Positions 63,799-64,000 of a DNA stretch of 64,000 nucleotides are shown piece after piece. The translations under genes and the position numbers were made by a program. Below the pieces are notes generated by a model, which was given only the letters and a program-made list of their open reading frames with translations, was not told where the DNA came from and searched no databases. How positions within the stretch are numbered: the stretch's first letter is position 1; each line of letters begins with the position of its first letter. Source of the DNA: Roseiarcus sp963781895 (GTDB lineage Bacteria; Pseudomonadota; Alphaproteobacteria; Rhizobiales; Beijerinckiaceae); assembly GCA_963781895.1 (NCBI GenBank), contig CAWAIM010000031.1, forward strand, positions 62,001 through 126,000, in the 5' to 3' direction.

Positions 63799-64000
63799 TC
63801 ACCTGCGCGCCTGGTATGTCCCGATCAACGTCGCCTGAGCCAAGACGTGGCCGCGCATGGCTGTCTCAAGCTGAGCCTTTGTTGGCGCGCCCGCGAGGCG
63901 GAGTTTGTCATCAAGGGCGTAGAGCTTGAAGAAATAGCGGTGACGTCCGATCGGGGGAGCGGGACCGCCGTAGCCGGTGCGCTTCCAGTCGTTCAACCCT
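63799..64000 (-). CDS. YbhB/YbcL family Raf kinase inhibitor-like (PEBP) protein, partial
   Basis: The C-terminal 66 residues of a gene whose start lies beyond the window. It reads DWKRTGYGGPAPPIGRHRYF and FKLYALDDKLRLAGAPTKAQ, the late ligand-binding motif of bacterial phosphatidylethanolamine-binding proteins, followed by LETAMRGHVLAQATLIGTYQ and a stop at 63799. Function of bacterial PEBPs is poorly defined. It converges on the nucleoside importer operon. Confidence 0.9.
   Translation of the reverse strand, partial: GLNDWKRTGYGGPAPPIGRHRYFFKLYALDDKLRLAGAPTKAQLETAMRGHVLAQATLIGTYQARR

Noticed and set aside
1..64000. CRISPR arrays, rRNA and tRNA genes
   Set aside because: I saw no evenly spaced repeats, no rRNA-like conserved blocks and no tRNA T-loop or anticodon arm patterns. 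A tRNAscan-type search would be decisive.

Overview
The window is a GC-rich stretch (I judge roughly two thirds G+C by eye) with dense genes on both strands. The gene set points to an alphaproteobacterium of the order Hyphomicrobiales (Rhizobiales), possibly near Beijerinckiaceae or Methylocystaceae: a DUF2336 protein, an IalB-family protein, HspQ, a PhaC synthase with a phasin, a malyl-CoA-lyase-like enzyme, TadE/TadG-like pilus proteins and a Rhizobiales-style IF-3. The order is well supported; the family is a guess. I see no rRNA, tRNA or CRISPR array.

Layout. 1-5.9 kb: a minus-strand carbohydrate ABC importer (ATPase cut by the window edge, two MalG/MalF-type permeases, a binding protein) behind a cupin-type glucose-6-phosphate isomerase, with a PfkB sugar kinase on the plus strand. 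5.9-7.0 kb: a gene-poor patch with CCAAG-type repeats, an imperfect inverted repeat and a decayed GntR regulator. 7.0-10.4 kb: an acyl-CoA synthetase followed by a ThDP enzyme resembling 2-hydroxyacyl-CoA lyases. 10.5-15.8 kb: more sugar or polyol catabolism (xylulokinase-like FGGY kinase, AroE-like dehydrogenase, alpha/beta hydrolase, sugar-phosphate isomerase/epimerase, Gfo/Idh/MocA oxidoreductase). 16-19.3 kb: core genes (P-II, HemW, IF-3). 19.4-25.7 kb: an Fsr-like MFS exporter, then a TetR-adaptor-RND pump operon with a palindromic operator. 25.8-36.6 kb: sterol-desaturase-family protein, two 88-residue paralogues, a MaoC/CitE pair, DUF2336, FrnE-like DsbA, YejA-like binding protein, IalB, HspQ and a malyl-CoA-lyase-like protein. 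37-42.8 kb: two nearly identical TadG/vWA genes flanking two TadE-like genes, then a TadE remnant. 42.9-48 kb: a UvrD-type helicase and a second sugar ABC importer. 48.3-54.2 kb: a quinone-oxidoreductase-like enzyme, class A beta-lactamase, GNAT, a MotB/OmpA-MotA/TolQ pair and Asd. 55-58.1 kb: PhaC with a tandemly duplicated C-terminus, an IS3-family remnant just upstream of it, and a phasin. 58.5-64 kb: an SDR pseudogene, a BMP-type nucleoside-like ABC importer (binding protein, ATPase, two permeases) and the end of a PEBP-family gene.

Many otherwise well-conserved genes carry one or two single-base frameshifts, nearly all equivalent to one extra base. This looks more like sequence error than biology, and such genes are annotated here across the shift. 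The most interesting biological points are the hydroxyacyl-CoA lyase module with its broken regulator, the AUU start of infC, the mosaic TadG/vWA duplication, the 99-bp in-frame duplication in phaC, the IS remnant 35 bases upstream of phaC, and the paired 88-residue proteins with a CRP-like palindrome between them. I did not find a clear new multi-gene defence or biosynthetic system.
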